From contig CM040745.1 of the NCBI GenBank assembly GCA_022829145.1, positions 19,646,406-19,710,405 of the forward strand: a stretch of 64,000 bases of DNA, given 5' to 3'. The notes below the pieces were generated by a model. It did not search any database and was not told the DNA's origin. It was given only the letters and a program-made list of their open reading frames with translations. Position 1 is the stretch's first letter, and each line of letters opens with the position of its first letter. Positions 13,459-26,261 of the stretch are shown one piece after another. The stretch comes from Albula goreensis. Its lineage: Eukaryota; Chordata; Actinopteri; Albuliformes; Albulidae. Position numbers and translations under genes: made by a program.

Positions 13459-14651
13459 TCTGTAAGGTCGCCATCACACCTGCCTTCTTTAGACTGTTTA
13501 AATCAAACCCTGGTGCATCTACACCCTTGGTGCAGTTGGATTGGGCAGCTGTCAACACAGCAATCACACTCTTTTGTGAGAAGTGGTTTCGTGCCCGTAC
13601 CAGATGAACCCTGGTGCGATTTGATTGCAGTGAGAAAACAATATGACCCTGTTTTGATCCAACTGCAGGAAGTGCCCAAACACGTTATGCATTATTTTGT
13701 CAAGCAAAATAATAGGTCAAATATGTTTTATTCCCCCCCAATAAAGTAAAAAAAAATATATATTATTGACTTGCGGAGGACTACGGTGAATTTAACAATT
13801 GCTACATGTATATGTCTTATTGCTTGACTATACAAATTGTAAGATTATAGCTATTTTCTCCTTGAACTGATTGAAAATTGATGTTTTCCCCTCTTCTTTC
13901 TCTCCCAAATTCTTGTGTCTATCATGTCTTCCTTCAAAAATCTGGCCAAAGAAAGAAAGGCTTTTGTGATTACGTTTCCAGCCCTGCCCCATCCAACACG
14001 TCACTCAGAAAATGGTTTTATTTTCCGGTCCACTTAATTTTGAGCAGTGTGAAACCTAATTGGACCAAACAGAAAACCAACTAAATTTATCAATCTGACT
14101 GTGATTCAGACCAGGAAAACAGTCTAATAGGTGTGAAAGTGATCTCACTCTCCAGTGGCCACCCCCGGTTAGTCAGATGCCTGCTGATGCACAGATCGAG
14201 TGTACAACATAGGCAGTAGGTGGTAGGTAGTGATAATGAAGTGTGGAAAGAGGGGCTCCTTGTCACATGACTTGGAGAAATTGTATGTTCATGGCTGTGT
14301 TTAGAATGTAAAATTGTGTGTTTAGTTGGACATTAAGTGGCATCAGCATGAAAAGTATTAGAATATGCATTCAAATGCACAATTCTCCCATCCACAACTT
14401 CTATATGTGACTCAAATTTGAAAAGGGGGCATTTGTACCCAAGGCCATTACGCAACAATGCATAACCTGGTGTAATGAGGAGAACATCTGCGCTTGCTGT
14501 TTGCTGGCTTGATATCGAGAGACAGTTCTTGGAAAGCATAGGCCAACAGCTAAAAGATTCATTTAGCTGCCATGATTTAGACAACTGGTTACATAGTCAA
14601 AGGCAGGTGAACAGGTAAAATACATTTTGAAATATTAGCTATTCTTTGAAC

Positions 14652-14792
<141 letters not shown>

Positions 14793-15038
14793 AAGGGATG
14801 AGTTCAAATTTTCAAATATTTGACTAGTAATGCACATCAAAACATTCAAATAGCATGCCCGGCTCACATTTATTTTTCATTTGTTTCACTCGGTATATTG
14901 AACCACAGATAGCTACAGTGCTGTAGGCTATGTATAAGAGGTAATTGGTAAATGGTTTACACTGCCATCTGATGGTGATTTAAATGCCCTACACTACATT
15001 ACTGGACACATTACTAGACATGTGGAAGGAACTAAGAC

Positions 15039-16670
15039 ATGGAAAGAATGGCACGGAAAGTTAAAAGGTCCAAGTGGAACTTTATTGACAAAAAGAATGA
15101 CAAGGAAGTGAAATCCAAATTGTGCAACGCTAAGTTGTCCTACCACAAGTCAACAACGTCAATGCACTCGCATTTAAAAGCAAAGAATCTGCCCGAAACC
15201 ATGCAGCCACAGACCCTTAGCAGCCGCAGACCTTTAGCAGCCAACCATCCATAGCTAACTTCGCAACAAGGCAACGTCCTTGTGATGACAAATGTACAGG
15301 ATAAGCAAAAGCTCTTAGCACAAGGATGACAGCAAAATACATGCTTCCCATAAGTTTTATCAAAAGAATGGTATTTTGCGAATTAATGGCTTTCTTGGAA
15401 CCATAGTATATGGTCCCATGCCGTAAAAGCATTACCTCACAAATCGAAAAGCTGTATGCTGATACTGCTGGAGATCTCTGCAGAAACTTAGCCAGTGATG
15501 AAATGGTAGCATTAGCTAATGATGCATGGACTGCACTTATCAATGAATGATATGCTACTGGTACCTGTCACCACATGCTTAGCTGGGAAATGAAAAGTGT
15601 GGTGCTACAAATGCAAGCAATGCCAGAGACACATACAGCTGAAAACTTGGCTAAATAGCAACTGAGTTGTGGGGTTGAAATGGCAAAGTCACTGCGTGTA
15701 TACATGACAATGCTGGCAACATTGTCCAAGCCCACAAAGAATTTATTGAATGGGACTCAAATCCCTGCTTTGGCCATGCTCTTCAACTTGCAGTCAATGA
15801 TGGATTTGAGCTTACTACAATAAACAATGTGGTTGTTTCTGCTTGTCGACTTGTTTCACACGTTCAGCATAGCAGTTCAGCAATATAGGCCCTTAAACAA
15901 AAGCAGCAACTTCAAAACCTACCAGAGCACCACTTTGTGCTGTACTGTCGCACACAGTGGAATTCGATTCATGATATGTTTGAGCGCCTGCTTGAATAGT
16001 GATGGGCAATTGTGGCGGTCCTCTCAGACAATGATTTCACTAAGCAGTCTGACACCCAAACCCTTGATTTAACTGACGATAGCTGGAGCATTATCGAGGA
16101 GTTACGACCAGTGCTGTCTGTGCCATTGAAATACAGCCTAGCACCTGATGAGGTGGACAGTGCATGTAAAGTTGCATTCACTGCATCATTCCTCGACCCA
16201 GGGCATAAACACCTGAGATTTGCCGTAGAAGTGGTCAAGAATGTTGTCAAAGCTGGGGTCCATGAGCTTACTTCAGCTGTAAGCACTCAGATGACAGAGA
16301 ACAGCGATGATGATGATCCTGAATTGGGTACATCAAATACGGCCAAAAAACCTCAATATGCCTCTGCCATTGCATTCTATTTGGCAAAGAGTACCATACA
16401 GAGATAGCTACGATGCTGGACACAGATTTGAACCATTACTGCAAGGACATGTGTATCACCCTGCATCTGGATCCACTGGATTGGTGGAGGGTTCATGAAA
16501 TGAAATATGGAAGGTTGGCAAAACTGGCAAAAGCATACTTGTGTGTGCCCACTACTTCTGTTCCGTCAGAGAGAGTTTTCTCAGCGGCAGGACTGATACT
16601 GAATCAACTGCGATCTTGCCTTGACCCAGAACACGTCAACATGCTGATCTTTTTAAACAAGAACGCATAA
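15039..16670 (+). pseudogene. ZBED-like hAT transposase pseudogene
   Basis: A former DNA-binding transposase read in pieces. The N-terminal piece (15039-15254) resembles a BED zinc finger, but two ligand positions look mutated: Ser26 stands where the first Cys of CxxC is expected (SKLC) and Asn50 where the final His is expected (HLKAKN). Around 15510-15980 the catalytic-region homology continues across stops and frame changes, with recognisable fragments such as NDAWTAL, SVVLQMQAMPETHTAENLA, CFGHALQLAVNDGFEL and WNSIHDMFERLL. A longer piece at 16012-16407 (with DPGHKHLRF) follows, and 16413-16670 in another frame holds the C-terminal dimerisation motif TTSVPSERVFSAAG. At least three in-frame stops and several frameshifts rule out activity. 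The span (about 1.6 kb) is shorter than typical intact members, so internal deletion is likely. Confidence 0.92.
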
Positions 16671-16773
16671 CGTGCACGTTGAAAAAAGAGGACAAAGGCA
16701 TAGCCTAGCCTAGAGACTGACCTTAGGTTCTAATTTTCACTATATCTACAATCTTGACAGACTGTTCAATATT

Positions 16774-17041
16774 TAAAGCAGCAGCATATCTTTGTTTTTT
16801 GTTAGTCTAATCAAAACCAATCAATGTGACGTGTTGAATTTACACACTGTTTTTATTGTTGTCTATGAGCCGTTAATTGTTAAAAAATAAAGTATATCAT
16901 TAAAGCAGTTGTAGCATATCCTTGTTTTTTTGTTAGTCTGATCAAAACTGATCAACGTGACATGTTGAATTCACACACACTGTTGTTATTGTCATCTATG
17001 AGCATGTATATTTGGCTATACCAAATGTAGCATATCCTTGC
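16774..17041. repeat. Tandem repeat, about 127-bp period, just over 2 units
   Basis: Unit 1 starts TAAAGCAGCAGCATATCTTTG at 16774; unit 2 starts TAAAGCAGTTGTAGCATATCC at 16901. Both continue with TTGTTAGTCT(A/G)ATCAAAAC, GTGAC(G/A)(T)GTTGAATT.ACACAC and a TATTGT(T/C).TCTATGAGC block. A partial third unit, GTAGCATATCCTTG at 17027-17040, follows and breaks off in TTTTTTTGTTGTAATG. It lies directly 3' of the transposase stop, probably in the subterminal part of the hAT element. Confidence 0.85.
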
Positions 17042-17045
17042 TTTT

Positions 17046-20000
17046 TTTGTTGTAATGAAAACACAACATCCCGTTTTAGGCCAGCTGTTAAAAAAGAATG
17101 TATAGCCTAAAAGCCTGTAATTTAACCATTGCAAGAAGTGCACAAACACAACTGTTTTGCATGCAAATTATATTGTGTTTTTCTCAGGTAAGCAGATGAG
17201 CCAGTACTCCAAAGATTACATTCCTCTAGAGGAACATTGCTGTGATACCTTTGAGCCATGTACTTAGCCTAAATCACTTCAGTAAATACCCAGCTATTTA
17301 ATCGGTAATGTAGTGATACACAATGAAGACTTTAAGCTATATGAAATGCAAGGATAAATGTGTCTATTAAGCAAAAAAGTGATACTGTGTATTAATATTT
17401 TACTTTTGTTATCTGTCAATATCCTTTTCTCAAAATAATGAATATCTAACAATTTAAATCCTCTTTACCATAGATCTTTTCCAGTCTGTTAAAGCATCAT
17501 TTGACATATGTAAAACACTGTGTACAGTAATTCCAAAGGTATAATACATAAACAAATCTTTGTAAACAGAGCGTTGACGAGAGAATACTGCCATGGTCTT
17601 CCATTACCAATAAACCTAAGTATATCTGGGGTTTAGAGAGCAACCTACATTTTTAATGCATTCTGTAAGTCTGAGGGGACATCCTAACCGGAATTCAGGT
17701 TATCTTATATGTTTCCAGCTACTACTAAAACAGTCAATTTGGAGTGGAGTGAGAGAGATATTCCATCTGTTGAGAATCTCTACCAGTATGAGAATCATTT
17801 GAAGCCAGTCAAGATCTCCAACCCACACAACAGAGACAAAGGAGACAATGAATATACAGTATTCCATTTGGCAAAAAGGCACGTACTTAAGTTGGACTAC
17901 CTTGGGTGTGGAAGCTGAAAAGCATTTTTAGATCCTGACCCTGGACTGAAATTCTATGATGATTCCTCTTTTGTTTGTTTATTTTTTGTCTGAGGAATAT
18001 CGCTCACTCATTTATATGGAAATGACATTATTTTGTTTCTCTGAGAATGGAGGATGATTTATGCATTTACATTAAAATCATATGAAGGGTTTGTTAATGC
18101 AGATGGTAATATCCCAGTGTGTGTGTGTTGAAACTCAATTATTAGACAGCAGGCTACATGTTCAACTGGTTCAATACATTAGTCATCTACTATATGAACA
18201 GTACACAACAGAACACATCGGAACATACATTGCATAATATCTCTCTTTGTCTCCTTGCTTAAAGCTGTGTAGGCAATGCTGTTGAATGAAAAGCCCCATA
18301 GGGGGCACCCAGGTACTGCAAACTGAAATAAAATGTCTGCAAAATCTCAGAGAGGAGAAATAAAACGTTAGAGACCAAACAGGCAAAAAAGCAGGAGGAC
18401 AGCACACATTCAGTGGCAGGTTATTTTCCCCCAGCTCTGAGAAAATTAGATTAGTCAGATATGACAAGGACTTCATTATAGCTACCTTTAAAAATCAAAG
18501 GAGTCAAAGGTTGCTTGTGGGAGAAGAAAGAAAGCTGCTAAAATATGAAACGGGTTAAACCGTAAAAATGGGTGCCTGCAAAGCTGGCTTGCTGCACCAA
18601 CCAGTGCTGCAATTAATATTCTCCTGTGGAACAGTGGGCTTTGTGTGAGGACGATCACATGGCCTCCACTTGCTCTCCCAGCTCACACAAGCCTGATAAT
18701 TGCCTATTTACATTTCACCCCAACAGACTTCTGGTGCTGAGGACCCCTGTCTGTGGCCACCCTGCCCTCTCACAGTGCTTGTGGAAGTAAATTGCTGTGG
18801 CAAAGGTCTGTCACTTGATAGCAGAAAAGGAACAAGTATCCCACTAAAACAATCAAGTATAATAAAGAAGGTCTGCATGGTTGCCATGACAACAGTTTAA
18901 GGGAGGAAAAAAATATTTGCAATGTCACCTCTAGAGGATCAATTGGATAACTATGTTTCTGCCAGTGTGTATGCGTATCTGCACACTTAATTATACTGTT
19001 GGTTGTCATTGAAGTATTAATTTATCTATCAGTTAAGGACATATATTGCCAGCTTTTTTGCACCTGGAATGTTTACTTATATTTTACATCATGCTTAGGA
19101 AGCAGGGGCAAATCCAAATCCAAACCAAATCCTGTTTGAGGGTCCTCTGAATCATCATCGTAGGTGGATGGGGTATTTTCAGATTAGTGTCTATTGTTCA
19201 ATCAATGAATTTGTTGCTTAACTATCAACAGTCTTTTTCCTCTGTCCACCAAAAGTAAAATGCTCCTCTCACCCCAGAGGACACTGACCCTCTTGTCAGG
19301 CATGATTAAAACTCAGAAATCTTCCTTAGCCCCTAGTGAAAACTAGTACCCTGTGACCAATCAGGAGATGGGGTGAACAATTTTTGACAGACTCTGCATG
19401 ACTTTGGAGAGGGGAGAGGTTGGAGGGGTACTCATTGCAGAGAAGGTAATATGCGTTCAGAGGAATTTAGAATCCTATAATTAGGCTAGACAGCAAGATT
19501 TCTTGTGGCAGGTAAACGCAGGCAGTCTCTTTTCCTTGCAGTCCAGCACACCCACTTACAGAAGTGAAAAGGAGTCCAAATTCTGTCAGAGCAGGCAGTG
19601 GAGGGTGCAGTGTCATCCCTGGCACTTCAGAGCAGAGCAAAGAGGAGATCACATGTTGAAAGAATTCATTACATTTCTGATGCAGTGCGCCGGTGGGACT
19701 GGGCTCAGTGTGTCAGGGAGTCAGCTGTGCAGGACGACTGGGCAGGGTGCAGTGGAGGGTGACTGCTCCCCACATTCCACTATTGTCCATTCTCCTGCTT
19801 TAAGAGGTTCTTTAAGCACAACAATAACTGATTAAGGCAAGACAAGGCAAAATACTTACCTTGCATTGGTTTATATTTGCTTTGTCATTTTACTCCTAAT
19901 TATCATTGTATTTAGCATTGCAAAAGAGAATGTGGCTTCAAACACAACTATCACAGTCCTAACCACTGCAATAACCTGCATATCCCTAATCACAACAATC

Positions 20001-20840
20001 AGTGTAGCCTCCAACCGTTCCAATCAACAGTTGTGGTGACAGCTTATTAAAAAAAATGTTTTCTGTTCTTATATGTGGATTGGTCCCATGGTATTGAATC
20101 AGGACCATGCATGCACAAAATGGGATTGGTCAATGGGGACTACCCAAACTATACATGAAGTGTCCCTCTCTGGCTCCATGTGTGTAATCAATGGACTGTG
20201 TATGAACTGGCATGAACACACGGATACAATTAGGACTTCAAAAAAAATGGGAGAATATCAGGGAAAAAGGGAAAAATATGAAGTTTTAGCAGACTCTATT
20301 AAAGTACAGTCATTTTGCAGATACATACTGTTGTCCAGAGTGACTTTGAAACTACAATGCAGAAAGTGCCCTCCTATGGGGGTAAAAGTTAATCTGTGCG
20401 ATTGGCCTGTATTCATGTGTCTTTAAGCATATGATTTCTGATGATATTTATAGAGGCTAGCATATGGGTGACTCAATATTTAATTGAGTTAAAATCCATT
20501 GGCAATACAGTTGTTGATAGTCCTATGCAGCATTGCTCTTTTTTGACCCATAGGAAATTTTCCCTAGATGGCAGTAGTAAGTTAAACATCCCATTGACAT
20601 ATCAGCTACACAGAAAAAAAATATTAGCATGTTTATTTTACACAGACTAATTCATTTGAATGAATAAAAAGTTGTTCAACTCCAAATGGGGTTGAGGATA
20701 TCTATTTTGACAGCCTCATTTGTTCTCCATACAGCTATCACTCTAAGACATGCTGAATATCGGAATAATTCTTCATAATAATTCTGTTATTAAAAACACA
20801 ACTTCCTCATCATTTCATTTTAAAGGTACATGTGATGAAA
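17046..20840. other. Intergenic stretch, no gene recognised
   Basis: No exon or RNA gene was recognised. The part from about 19440 to 19830 is less AT-rich and has a 110-codon frame (19503-19835, +) with an internal similarity (GCAGTGGAGGGTG occurs near 19596 and 19747), but no known domain. A short GT run sits at about 18117-18128. Confidence 0.55.
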
Positions 20841-21040
20841 GACCTGATAGCTCAGTCCTGTCAGTCCTGAGCTGCTGGCTTGCCCACATGTTGATCCTTG
20901 GGAGACTGGGGTTTGAGTCCCGGCTCTGGCCCTTCTACCTATACCCTCTCTTCGCTGTGACTCTCTCAGCTTTCCTACTCTGAATAAAGAAAAAATATGT
21001 ATGGGATGGCTTGGCCACTCTCCTTTAAAAAAAAAAAAAA
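20841..21040 (+). mobile_element. tRNA-derived SINE
   Basis: The A-box-like TAGCTCAGTCC (20848-20858) and B-box-like GGTTTGAGTCC (20910-20920) are good matches to pol III internal promoter boxes; the B box differs from GGTTCGAATCC by a CpG-decay change and a permitted A-to-G. The spacing (62 bases) is longer than in most tRNAs, which suggests a long-variable-arm origin or a small insertion. A pyrimidine-rich body follows, and the element ends in an A14 run (21027-21040). It is a different family from the 13.3/34.7-kb SINE. Confidence 0.75.
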
Positions 21041-24000
21041 TTTATAAATGATGAAATGATTGATTGTAAATGTGTCTGTGCAAGTCACATAATTTTAATG
21101 ACAAAAAGATGTGTTTATATTGTGCTGGTAAGATCTATCATTAATGCCAATGCTTCACATTAAACAATAGGTAGTTCTGAACATGTAAAAATGAAGCAGG
21201 CACATACCACATTATTGTATTTGCTTTATTACTATTTCTTACATCTGTATCTGACATATTTGGCTGAAATTTGTTTGCTAACAATTTTTTTTGTGTTAGT
21301 GTGTGATCACAGATTAGAAAAAGGTTCTAGCTGGAAGGAGTGAACATGTCATATTTTTGTTTGAAATAACTGGAAGCCTGAACTCTCCAATCATTGCTAT
21401 TCCAGCAAACCCCTGGGTGAAGTCAACACACAATGAATAGCCCAAGTATGTAATAATGTCACTGGAACTGACTTTTTCGAACAAGTGAGCTTGTTCAGTT
21501 TCTCAGTTTATTGTTACCAATGTTTCTTGTCAATGCAGAAAGAATTAAAAGTAGACCAGTTTCTTCATCATGAAACATCTTTGATTTAACAACAAGGTTA
21601 GCATGCAAATCCATATGTGAGAAACATCTGAACCCTATTGTACTTTAAGAAGAGTTTTGGCTTTTTCTATTGACTGTGAGGTATGATGGCATATGCAGCA
21701 GATCTGTTTTCAATGCATGTGATGTATGATATTTCACACAATATACATAGTTATCATTATCAAAGTATCTCAGATCTGCGGAGGGACATATTTGACCCAG
21801 AACCTCTGTCTATTCAAGTACACATTAAGGGATGTCGCAAGAAGCAGCAACAGAGGATTAGGCTGATTACAAGATACATGAGGGGGAAGGAGGCCAAATA
21901 AATAGATGCCAAGAATATGAGGGGCTATTTCACAGAAATTGTGTCTTCTTCTTGAGTTTTCTCATAATGGACACAGAAATGTAATGCATGCCCTCCACAG
22001 CAATTATGCTGGCTATTTACATTCTTTGTCTCTATTATGACATTTTGGTGACTTAAATAGTACTTTTTCTTTCCATTTTGTTTGTGAAATTTCTATCCTT
22101 CACATCTCATGTACTGTTTTCTCTTTTCTTGCCTCTTTGATTTGTCCTGATAATCCAGGTGATTTGTCCTCAGATGCTTCCAAATTTTCACTCACTGCAG
22201 TTTCATGCTTAATTCTGTTAAATAAAATTCAGTGTGTTATGTTCTCATTTCCCTCAAAGGTAGTCTTTGATTCTGTCTGTGTTCATGTTTTATCCATCGA
22301 AGATCTATTGAATTTGACCTTGAAAGAGTTACCAACTAGAAAAAAACAGTATTATTATTACATAAATTGAAGCTAACCTGCCTTCAATAAATACAGAAAA
22401 AAATAAAATGACTATCTGCAGACTATTGAAAATTGAGGTATTTCATTTCAAAACATAAATCCACTGTATTTTACATGTCACAACATTAACCTATTTACCT
22501 GTGTGTTGCAATACATTTTCAGCTCTCTATTTGTCATTTTTCATGGGCACATATTTTGGTATGCAAATGTCCCCAACAGAATGAATTTGAGTTCAGCTGG
22601 CTAACATTGGTATAGTTTTAGTCCTAATATTATTGATAGGAATCAAAGTATTTAAGTCCATCATAGGAATAATTAAAAGCAACACAGCTTCTTTGCTCTG
22701 TATCTAGGCAGCTGTAGTTCTACATGCCCAACAGATTGTTAATTAAGGATAAAGGTGACACCTCTGTGTTAGAAGATGAGTTGATTTAGATGCATGGCTT
22801 CCCTCATGAGCTGATCTGTGCCAGGGAGTTGTTGTCAGAAATAATGAGAGCAAAATAAGTGATAATTTACATAAGTACCGGATGTTATAACCCAGAGGTA
22901 TTCAAATAATTTTCCAGAGCATCACTTGACCATGCATATGGCATGGTCATACACATTCATTAAAATACAGCTTAAATGTTGTATTGTTTACTTAATTAAC
23001 ACTCTGCCTTACAGGGTATGACTTATTCCACATTTTAATTGTTTCCACTGGGCATGTTACCGATCGTGCTGCTGATGGTAACACAAGTGAATGTAAGGAC
23101 ATACAGAGTATGTGACACAGGTACACATAATTTGCTTGAACAAATTGTAATTAATCATAATAAATGTATGGTTTGTAAGTAGTTTAGTTGGTATTTTCAC
23201 TTTTGGGGAACTTCATATAGCCCCACATGAACTTTTTGTAAATATGTGTTCTTTGCAGTAGTACTTACTATACTGGACATTCTCATAATGACACTGCATT
23301 TTTTTTTTCTGTGAAACTCAAAGAATGAGCAGGGCACAGATGGCAATGCCTCAATCTGTGCCTCCCAACAGATGCTGGAAAACAAAATGAACTAGTTTCC
23401 TATGAGCTTCCCCTAGGCTGCCCACTGTGTGCTATCTTCAGGAAACTTTGTTTCACTTCAAGTTCACTTGGTTTTACGATTTCCTAACACTAATTATTTG
23501 CCATTCATTCAAATAAAGGCATTTGTGACTGCATTGATTTTAATGTTCCTCATTCATGAAATGCATACATATATTTCAGGATCTACAGTAATCTTCTGAT
23601 TGTGATTTATATTCAGTCTAAGATGTTATGTGTGAAAATGTATGAAAATATTTATTTTTCAAACACACAAATGTAAATGACATGAAAACAATCAAGTGTG
23701 TTATGTTTTGTAATTAAAAAATGATAACTGGACAAAGGTAAAGCAACCACATACATGATGAAATGTACAAAATTGTATATGTTCATATTATGTTGATAAA
23801 CCATGCAGTGTCCTCCTCTGCAGTAATTTCAGGAAATCAGAGAATTCCATGAAGCTGTCTAAAAAAACCTTTTTTAGTCTGTCAAAAATCATAACATTAA
23901 GCATCTTCACTCCCCTATTTGGGTTGCTTCGTAGATGTTAAATTCTGGCAAAATAACCAGAGTAGCATTAGCCCCCAACAGGTACCAAGATCTTTCTGAT

Positions 24001-24527
24001 AGGCAATAAACAAACAACAGTGCAACTATCTTTTCCATTAGGTGTTCCTGCTGTGTGACTTCAGGAGCAGGAGAAGGTAAAGCATGTCACAGTTTAATTG
24101 ACTGGTCACAACATCCTCTGATTTTGTGCTGGTTGCCTTTTCTTATTTAACAGCGACTGTTTCTTTGTTTGTCATCAGTCTAGTTCCAGATTTAAACCCT
24201 GAGGGCACCAAGGCCGAATATGTGCTCTCAGAGATCTTCTGCATTGTTCATTCTGTCCTGGCTGTAGCCTGAAGGAGAGAAAATGGAAAGTGCTTTGGTT
24301 GCTGGGGCTTGGAAGGATACATGGGGATATCTTATAGGTTCTTTCTGTCATAAGGCTTAAATAGATATCCTTAAAAAGGTTATATTACCTATGTTCCATT
24401 ATCCTTAGTTTGATTAGAGGTCATATTCCAGCTAGTCAAAAGGTCATGCATCTACATAAGCTACTTTAATGGAATATGACCAATTAAATGGTCAACTAAA
24501 TTTAATGAAGCCCAAACCGATATTTTG

Positions 24528-24560
<33 letters not shown>

Positions 24561-24959
24561 TGGGATGTGATTTCAGTTACCATTTTAGTGTTAGAAGAAC
24601 ACAATTGTGGTGCCACATCGAGTAAAATAACTTGTAATCAGTCATTAATTTTGGTTAGTTTAAAAATCAATTTACAGCAATGCAAAACAAAACTGAGTCT
24701 GGTTCGAGGAATGTAAGTGAAAACCATTTACGTTTTAAAACATCTTGTCTTTATATCTGTATCAAATTCAGCATAATTTCATGTATTTTCAGTTTTTGTG
24801 TTTACAGTTCCATGTCATGCAAAGGAGATGTGCTTGATGGAGATTGCAATCAAATATTAAGGAGCAAAGCCAACTAATACTTTATATTGTTCATGATTAT
24901 AATATATAAAAGACCGAATCAAATTGGCTTTTCTACCCCTGTGAAAAAGTGATCCACAT
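21041..24959. other. Intergenic stretch, no gene recognised
   Basis: AT-rich DNA upstream of the LRP1B promoter region. Reading frames are all under 80 codons and unrecognisable. It contains an A30 homopolymer at 24528-24557. It may include distal regulatory sequence of LRP1B, which cannot be judged without comparison to other fish. Confidence 0.55.
24528..24557. repeat. A30 homopolymer
   Basis: Thirty consecutive A about 0.85 kb upstream of the LRP1B start codon. No retroposed element was recognised directly 5' of it. Confidence 0.95.
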
Positions 24960-25408
24960 AGAACAGATTCGAGGTTAATGGACGTGATTTATCAGGACAT
25001 CAGGGGTGTTCAGCGGATCCACGTGATTAATCAGTAGCTTCCTAGCCCCTGGCATCTCGCGCTAACCCTTCGTGAATGATGTAAGATCAGACGTACTCTG
25101 CATGGAAAAGTGAAGACACGCTCAATTCTCTCCATCTGCACACCCTCCTCCTCCTCTAGTACCTAACGCCTCCCTCTTGCCTATCTCTCCTCATTCTCTC
25201 CCTCTCTCTTACTGTCTCCGCACACACACACACATTCATATGTATGTATATATATACACACACATAGCAATCTATCTAAAACCGGGAAAGGAGGAGTGTT
25301 GGCTTTTTTAACCGTTCGAATTTCAACTGACACCACGGCGCGAGACTCAAGGCTGGATCCGGACTTGGGTGAAAGAAGTGCAACGGCAGAAGACTTCATT
25401 CTGCAACA
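24960..25408 (+). promoter_or_regulatory. lrp1b: LRP1B promoter and 5' UTR region
   Basis: The stretch just upstream of the LRP1B start codon has more CpG than its flanks (for example around 25056-25062 and 25318-25343) and a pyrimidine-rich tract at about 25140-25213. A 14-bp near-identical direct repeat, ACGTGATT(T/A)ATCAG, lies at 24982-24995 and 25021-25034. The second copy overlaps an E-box CACGTG (25020-25025) and a perfect palindrome TGATTAATCA (25024-25033) of homeodomain-site type. A short CA run (25220-25233) and a TATATATA run (about 25246-25255) follow; the latter is as likely microsatellite as TATA box. If transcription starts upstream of 25240, a short upstream ORF of 23 codons from ATG 25240 would be present. 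The transcription start cannot be placed from sequence alone. Confidence 0.6.
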
Positions 25409-25493
25409 ATGTCCGAATTCATTCTAGCCTTTTTAACCATATCGGGATTATTTCCAATCGCTAAAGTGCTGACAGCAGTAGGAGCAGAGCCAG
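25409..25493 (+). CDS. lrp1b: LRP1B exon 1, coding part (signal peptide)
   Basis: Partial CDS: 28 codons plus one base, ending at CAG|GTAAGA, a near-perfect splice donor (intron starts 25494, phase 1). The peptide begins MSEFILAFLTISGLFPIAK and ends VLTAVGAEP. From memory, human LRP1B starts MSEFLLALLTLSGLLPIAR and continues VLTVGAD, so the match is nearly residue for residue, with mostly conservative changes and one extra residue near the end. It shows a hydrophobic signal-peptide core (residues 4-15). An in-frame TGA at 25370-25372 makes this ATG the first in its frame; the context has A at -3. LRP1B is a very large type I membrane receptor of the LDL-receptor family with ligand-binding class A repeats, EGF repeats and YWTD propellers; none of these lie in this exon. 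The short length is normal for a signal-peptide exon followed by a giant intron. The identification relies on recall of one short peptide, but the match is too specific to be chance. Confidence 0.9.
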
Positions 25494-25888
25494 GTAAGAC
25501 AGACTCGTCCGCAAGGCACCGGTCTGCTAAAACTTGCTGCGCTGACTTGGTTTTTCCTGTTTAGCCCATACATTTGAGTGTTAAAAATATAAGACCTTGT
25601 CACTTTTAAGACAAGCATCGTATTATCCTTGCGTTATTTTGAATTACACGTGTGAAGCTTTGTGTCCTATACGAATGCTATATGTATATACCATTTGCGT
25701 AGATATATTGAGACATTACTATGTGGGTAAATGTATGCCGGTTTTTCATTCCTTTACAGTGAAATGATTATAATGGTTCCAAATACTGACAAAGTACCCC
25801 CATCCTTCGTTAAAATAACCTTGATTTTGAAGGGAACACAGGTCTATCCGTACGTGTTTATGTTTCCACACATACCGAAATGTCAGTA

Positions 25889-25932
25889 AATAGATGAATA
25901 AATAAATAAATTAATTAATAAATACATTAATA
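25889..25932. repeat. (AAAT)n-like tetranucleotide repeat
   Basis: Imperfect GAATAAATAAATAAATTAATTAATAAATAC run near the start of LRP1B intron 1. Confidence 0.75.
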
Positions 25933-26257
25933 CTACTTCTAGTAATACTAATGTAACTCCTGCACACAGCAGGGAGGCTATAGCGGAGTCCTAACATACG
26001 TAAGTGCAAAGTCAATTCTAACCATGTCATTTAAAATAGAAAAAATAATATAAAAACTATGCAACTTTTTTGCTTGCTCGTGATATTACTTTTTTGAGTA
26101 GTTACCATTCCTTAGACAGTGAAGACAAAAACTATCATACATTTTAAATTAAAGGCAAATATATATAAATGCTCGAAAAGCTATTGCTTTTAATTATCAG
26201 CTCTTAGTCCGCATGGAAAAGGGCAATGTGCTATGGGCAAGTCTAAAATTCTACCTG

Positions 26258-26261
<4 letters not shown>

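Larger units (their letters stand above)
14793..17045 (+). mobile_element. Decayed ZBED-type hAT transposon (ends uncertain)
   Basis: The core is the transposase remnant at 15039-16670. Non-coding flanks run on the left from just after the TG tract, where TAAGGGATGAGTTC (14791) resembles the T(A)AGGGATG starts of fish hAT elements, and on the right through the tandem-repeat block ending near 17041. A matching right terminal inverted repeat and an 8-bp target duplication were not found, so both boundaries are approximate. Confidence 0.6.

Noticed and set aside
25246..25256. TATATATA run taken as the LRP1B TATA box
   Set aside because: It sits between CA repeats and is as well explained as microsatellite; no start-site data.
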